A stretch of DNA of 64,000 nucleotides, taken from Impatiens glandulifera. Its lineage: Eukaryota > Streptophyta > Magnoliopsida > Ericales > Balsaminaceae. Made by a program: the position numbers and the translations under genes. The stretch lies in assembly GCF_907164915.1 (NCBI RefSeq), contig NC_061865.1, forward strand, positions 57,122,587-57,186,586, given 5' to 3'. Positions 60,646 through 64,000 of the stretch are shown piece by piece. Within the stretch, counting starts at the first letter, position 1. The number at the start of each line of letters is the position of its first letter. The notes beneath the pieces were generated by a model, which saw nothing but the letters and a program-made list of their open reading frames with translations, made no database searches and had not been told where the DNA came from.

Positions 60646-60695
60646 CTCATAATTGTAGGGTGTCATGCTAGTTTTTTTTAATTCTCAAAAAAATA
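60646..60695 (+). mobile_element. Detached 3' tail of SINE family 1
   Basis: GCTCATAATTGTAGGGTGTC, then ATGCTAGTTTTTTTTAATTC and an A-run match the last 50 bp of the family 1 SINE at 44.9 kb. The tRNA-like head is missing. It abuts the family 2 array, repeating the family 1/family 2 contact seen at 40.68 kb. Confidence 0.5.
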
Positions 60696-62915
60696 TTTAT
60701 AACTTATTTTTTTAACATTTTTAAAGTTCAATGTAACAAATTTACAAATTTATAATATATGTATGATTAAGTTATTTCTTGTAACATTATCAAATCAACA
60801 TTCTCAACTGATGAGATACTTCACAAAATAAATGTTCAAAAAGAAATTATTCAATCCAAACCCAACTTAAAAATGAGTTACATATTCTTTTGTAAAAAAA
60901 ATGAAAGTAATAGAGAATTTGAGATTAGCTTACTTAGTTTGGACATACCTTTGACTAATCTTAGTCTCTAGAGAGTTTTGACATGCCTCAACTAATCTTA
61001 AGTCCCAAGAGACACACCAACAACCCACTGCTGACAAGACCTGACTTCAATCAACGTGAAATAAGTAGAAATTGAACTAGAAACCAGGCTATTCTATTAA
61101 CCAAAACATAAAATTCAAAATATAGATCAAGGTACAAGTTAGCAATTGTCACTACCTAATAAGAACCACCACCTTAGAGATTTAAATCTAACAATAAAAC
61201 AAATAGAAAGTATTTCCACAATCCAAAAGTAGTAGATCCACAACATGACAAAAAACAATTGATTGTCTTAAGACCCTAACAAATTGATGGAGCCTAGAAA
61301 TGAATAAAATAGATCATCCTAAAACAAAAGCAACAAAGTGAAACCCAAAAATTCGATCAAAAGACAAGGAACAACTACAATAGTTGAGAGTAGAATAAAA
61401 ATGTTGTTTTGAAAGTTTCTTCTAAGAACCATCGTAGTTAGACATCAACACAATACCCAAATTGCATTGTTAGCAAGAAAATAATAGAAGTGTATTCCAC
61501 ATTCCAAAACAAGTTATCCATAAGACAATAAAAACATAGGAACAAAGTAAAACACACCAAAATGGCAAAAATCCAAATCTCATAGTAAGACATTATTTCT
61601 AAAGCACGCATCCACAAGACATAAAAGTGATTATAAAAAACACATACAAAATTCATGGTGCCTAGAACATGAAAATCTAGATCATCCTAAAGGAACAAAG
61701 GAAACACACAATAATCCAACCAAAATGTAGGTCAAGGCACAAGGCACAAGCCACCTGATCACTACCCACCAAAACAACCCTAATCAAAGGGATGTTCCAA
61801 AGTCTCCAACACAACATTCAAATCTCACAGTAAGCATATTAGAATGTACTTCCACCTAAAATTTACTTTTATATCAAATGACTTAAAAATGAAGCTAAGG
61901 GGTTTTAAATACCAAGTATAATATTGTTTTTCTTCAAAAATTAGTTCCCAAAACACTCACTGGAACCCTCATAAGTCATAAATATCAAATACATTAGTTT
62001 CTTTCTATAGCCATGAATTCTTTCATAAATATCTTGTGACATCTTATAAGCTGAAATAAAAGGATTAGGTGGGCACATTTGGAACATTTTTTGAGTTGTA
62101 TTTGTTCAATGTAACAAATTTATAATATATGTCGAATTAAGTATTTCTCATAACATTTTTGGAGTTGTATTAGTATCTGGAAAATGTAACAAATTTATAA
62201 TATATGTCTAACTAAGTTAATTCTCATAACATTATCACATTTAAATCAACATTCTCAACATCTTAACGAGATACTTTAGTGTTTTCAACTGAGTCCTATG
62301 TTTGCATGTTGAGTCTATGACATAATTTCTTTCGTAAAAATGAATGTAATAGAAAATTTAAGAATAACTTACTTAGTTTGGGCATACCTCGACTAATCTT
62401 AGTCTCAGGAGAGTTTTGGACATACCTCGACTAATCTTAGTCCCAAGAGATACACCAACAACACACTGCTGACAAGACCTGACTTCAATCAAAGTGAAAT
62501 AAGTAGAAATTGAACCAGAGACCTGGTTATTCTAGAACAAAAACACAAAATTCAACCAAATATAGGTCAAGGCACAAGTTAGGAAATTGTCACTACCAAA
62601 TGTATGTGGGCACAAGCCACAACTCGTCAACTTCCAAATCTCATAGTAAGACACTATTTCAAGAGCACGCATCCACAAGACATAAAAGTGGTTATAAAAA
62701 ACACATACAAAATTCATAGAGGCTAGAACATGAAAAATCTAGATCATCCTAAGGGAACAAAGGAAACACACAATAATTCAACCAAAATGTAGGTCAAGGC
62801 ACAAGCCACCTGATCACTACCCACCAAAACAATCCATAATCAAAGTGATGTTCCAAAGTTTCCAACACAACATTCAAATCTCACAGTAAGCATATTTGAA
62901 TGTGCTTCCACCTAA

Positions 62916-63139
62916 CAAAAATAGTCATCCACAAGACATAAGGAGAGAAATTAACCTCAAAGTGAAAGGAACCAAAAGAAAGTTATAAAGATCAGGAGAG
63001 TTGCAACCCCAACCATATCCAAGGCAGATGTAGTAGACTTCTCTATGTCAACCCCCATGAGATGTCACACCTGAAAACTAGTATGAATACCAAAATAGAA
63101 TAGAAAGGCAAAATGCAAGAGGTATATTTTCTTCAATAT
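62916..63139. other. Spacer, no feature seen
   Basis: Non-coding sequence between the segmental duplication and a minus-strand SINE. Nothing is supported. Confidence 0.5.
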
Positions 63140-63262
63140 AAAATCAGGGTTTATTCCCTGAAGGAACCCTCACTTCAATTAAGGTGCTTTTAGTGAGAAT
63201 CGAACTTGAGACCTCAACCTCTCAAGCCCAAAAAATCCCACTTGAGCTACCTTGGGTGCATA
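63140..63262 (-). mobile_element. tRNA-derived SINE, family 3
   Basis: On the minus strand: ACCCAAGGTAGCTCAAGTGG (box A TAGCTCAAGTGGG), then GAGGTCTCAAGTTCGATTCT (box B GTTCGATTC), then GGTTCCTTCAGGGAATAAAC. It is the best-preserved family 3 copy in the window. Confidence 0.7.
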
Positions 63263-63707
63263 TATTTTCTCAATATTTACATATAGAAAAAGTGGCATCT
63301 TTAAAACTCTCTCCCCTTTGTTTGCTACAAAGCAATTACATATATTAAGAATGTCGGAATAAGAGTTACAAGCAGAAAAACAGGAATAATGCAAGTCTAC
63401 TTCTTACCAACTTTATGCAAGTGTTCTTTTGTAGCTTGTGACTACAAAATTGGAAAAATTGGAATGCAATGATATTTGGGGCAAAAAATAGAATCGACAA
63501 AAGGTTTAGAATTAAATTCATGAATATATCACTATTCAAAGTGAAATCTGGAACAAAGTTGCCAACACAGCCCATAATTAGCTAATATGAAGGAATGGAC
63601 ATTGATGATGATTGGCCAATTGATCTGACAAAGGAATATTGAAGAACAATTGTTTTCATTTGCATTTTAATAAAAGGATTCATCCTTTTCTAAAGAAAGG
63701 AAAACGG

Positions 63708-63905
63708 GGTTTGTTTGATTTGGAGTTATTTGAAAAATGATTCAAATCATCTTGTTTGGTGATAAATTATATTATTTTTAAATAGAATGATAAAAACATC
63801 CTATTATTTGGATAGAATAACCATTAATATTATACAGAAAAAACAAAGAAGGGTATTTTAATTGTAGACAATTGGATTTAATCCAAATAATCCACATCAA
63901 TCAAG
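63708..63905. mobile_element. MITE-like element with imperfect terminal inverted repeats
   Basis: The left end reads TTTGTTTGATTTGGAGTTAT. The right end, read inward on the minus strand, is CTTGATTGATGTGGATTATT. The interior is AT-rich, about 200 bp, with no coding capacity. This is the MITE form widespread in plant genomes. The target duplication is not clear. Confidence 0.5.
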
Positions 63906-64000
63906 TCTCATTTCAGCTAGAATGGAGTAATGCAAGAATAAGATAATCCAAAATCAGCTAGCTAGTTGTACAAAGAAGAGATTGTTACTACTTAGCTGAA

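Larger units (their letters stand above)
59955..62915. repeat. Segmental duplication, two diverged copies downstream of the FLC-like gene
   Basis: Copy 1 (about 59955-61860) and copy 2 (about 61860-62915) share ordered words: TTTACTTTTATATCAAATG (59962/61862), CTCATAAGTCA (60031/61970), ACTAATCTTAGTCTC (60954/62393), CTGCTGACAAGACCTGACTT (61028/62466), and a long stretch from AAATCTCATAGTAAGACA to CAAATCTCACAGTAAGCATA. Copy 1 is longer because the tRNA-like array (60070-60690) lies inside it and copy 2 has internal deletions. Matching minus-strand frames (61438-61656 and 62532-62717, both MNFVCVFYNHFYVLWMRALE) come from this duplication and look non-coding. Confidence 0.8.

Noticed and set aside
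61438..62717. Minus-strand frames sharing MNFVCVFYNHFYVLWMRALE, as a possible duplicated gene
   Set aside because: The shared peptide follows from the segmental duplication. The frames end differently, are low in coding character and have no recognisable domain.

Overview
The window is nuclear DNA of a flowering plant, almost certainly a eudicot. It is AT-rich, its genes are split by GT-AG introns, and the DNA between genes is made of LTR retrotransposon, LINE, SINE, hAT and MITE debris with satellite-like arrays. There is no bacterial, organellar or CRISPR-like structure. I cannot name the species from the sequence.

Three protein-coding genes can be assembled exon by exon, all on the + strand. 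(1) At 2775-8483, an eight-exon gene for a GYF-domain protein of the EXA1/PSIG1 (GIGYF-like) family, 1,405 residues as modelled. It has an N-terminal YxxxxL-hydrophobic motif of the eIF4E-binding type, a central GYF domain, a long glutamine-rich region and the conserved family C-terminus. (2) At 21998-25351, an eight-exon MIKC-type MADS-box gene of the SEPALLATA3 type, 243 residues. (3) At 38482-59201, a seven-exon MIKC-type MADS-box gene of the FLOWERING LOCUS C clade, 206 residues. Exon phases join without a frame break in all three models.

The SEP3-like and FLC-like genes lie head to tail, 13.1 kb apart. This matches the ancient SEP/FLC tandem pair inferred for flowering plants. SEP3 proteins are floral organ-identity cofactors. 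FLC proteins are floral repressors, often responsive to cold. The pair therefore places a flowering-time gene beside a flower-building gene.

The FLC-like gene has a 17.8-kb first intron. Near its 5' end are four RY (TGCATG/CATGCA) motifs within about 610 bp, reminiscent of the VAL1-bound, Polycomb-nucleating part of Arabidopsis FLC intron 1. Further in, the intron holds tRNA-derived SINEs, a 62-bp hairpin-bearing tandem repeat, degraded LINE 3' ends, a compound 7-bp minisatellite with three sequence-pure blocks (one of them a strong G-quadruplex candidate), and a nested tandem repeat of about 0.4 kb.

The spacer between the two MADS genes (25.4-38.5 kb) holds a non-autonomous hAT element with an 8-bp target duplication, a TTAGACG/CGTCTAA inverted-motif array, an 88-bp satellite, a gag-only Ty3/gypsy-type element in minus orientation and an AT-rich MITE field. 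The 13.5-kb spacer between the EXA1-like and SEP3-like genes is mostly featureless. After the FLC-like gene come four tandem tRNA-like units and a duplicated block of 1-2 kb.

All calls come from reading translations, splice signals and repeat structure by eye. No alignment, folding or expression data were available.
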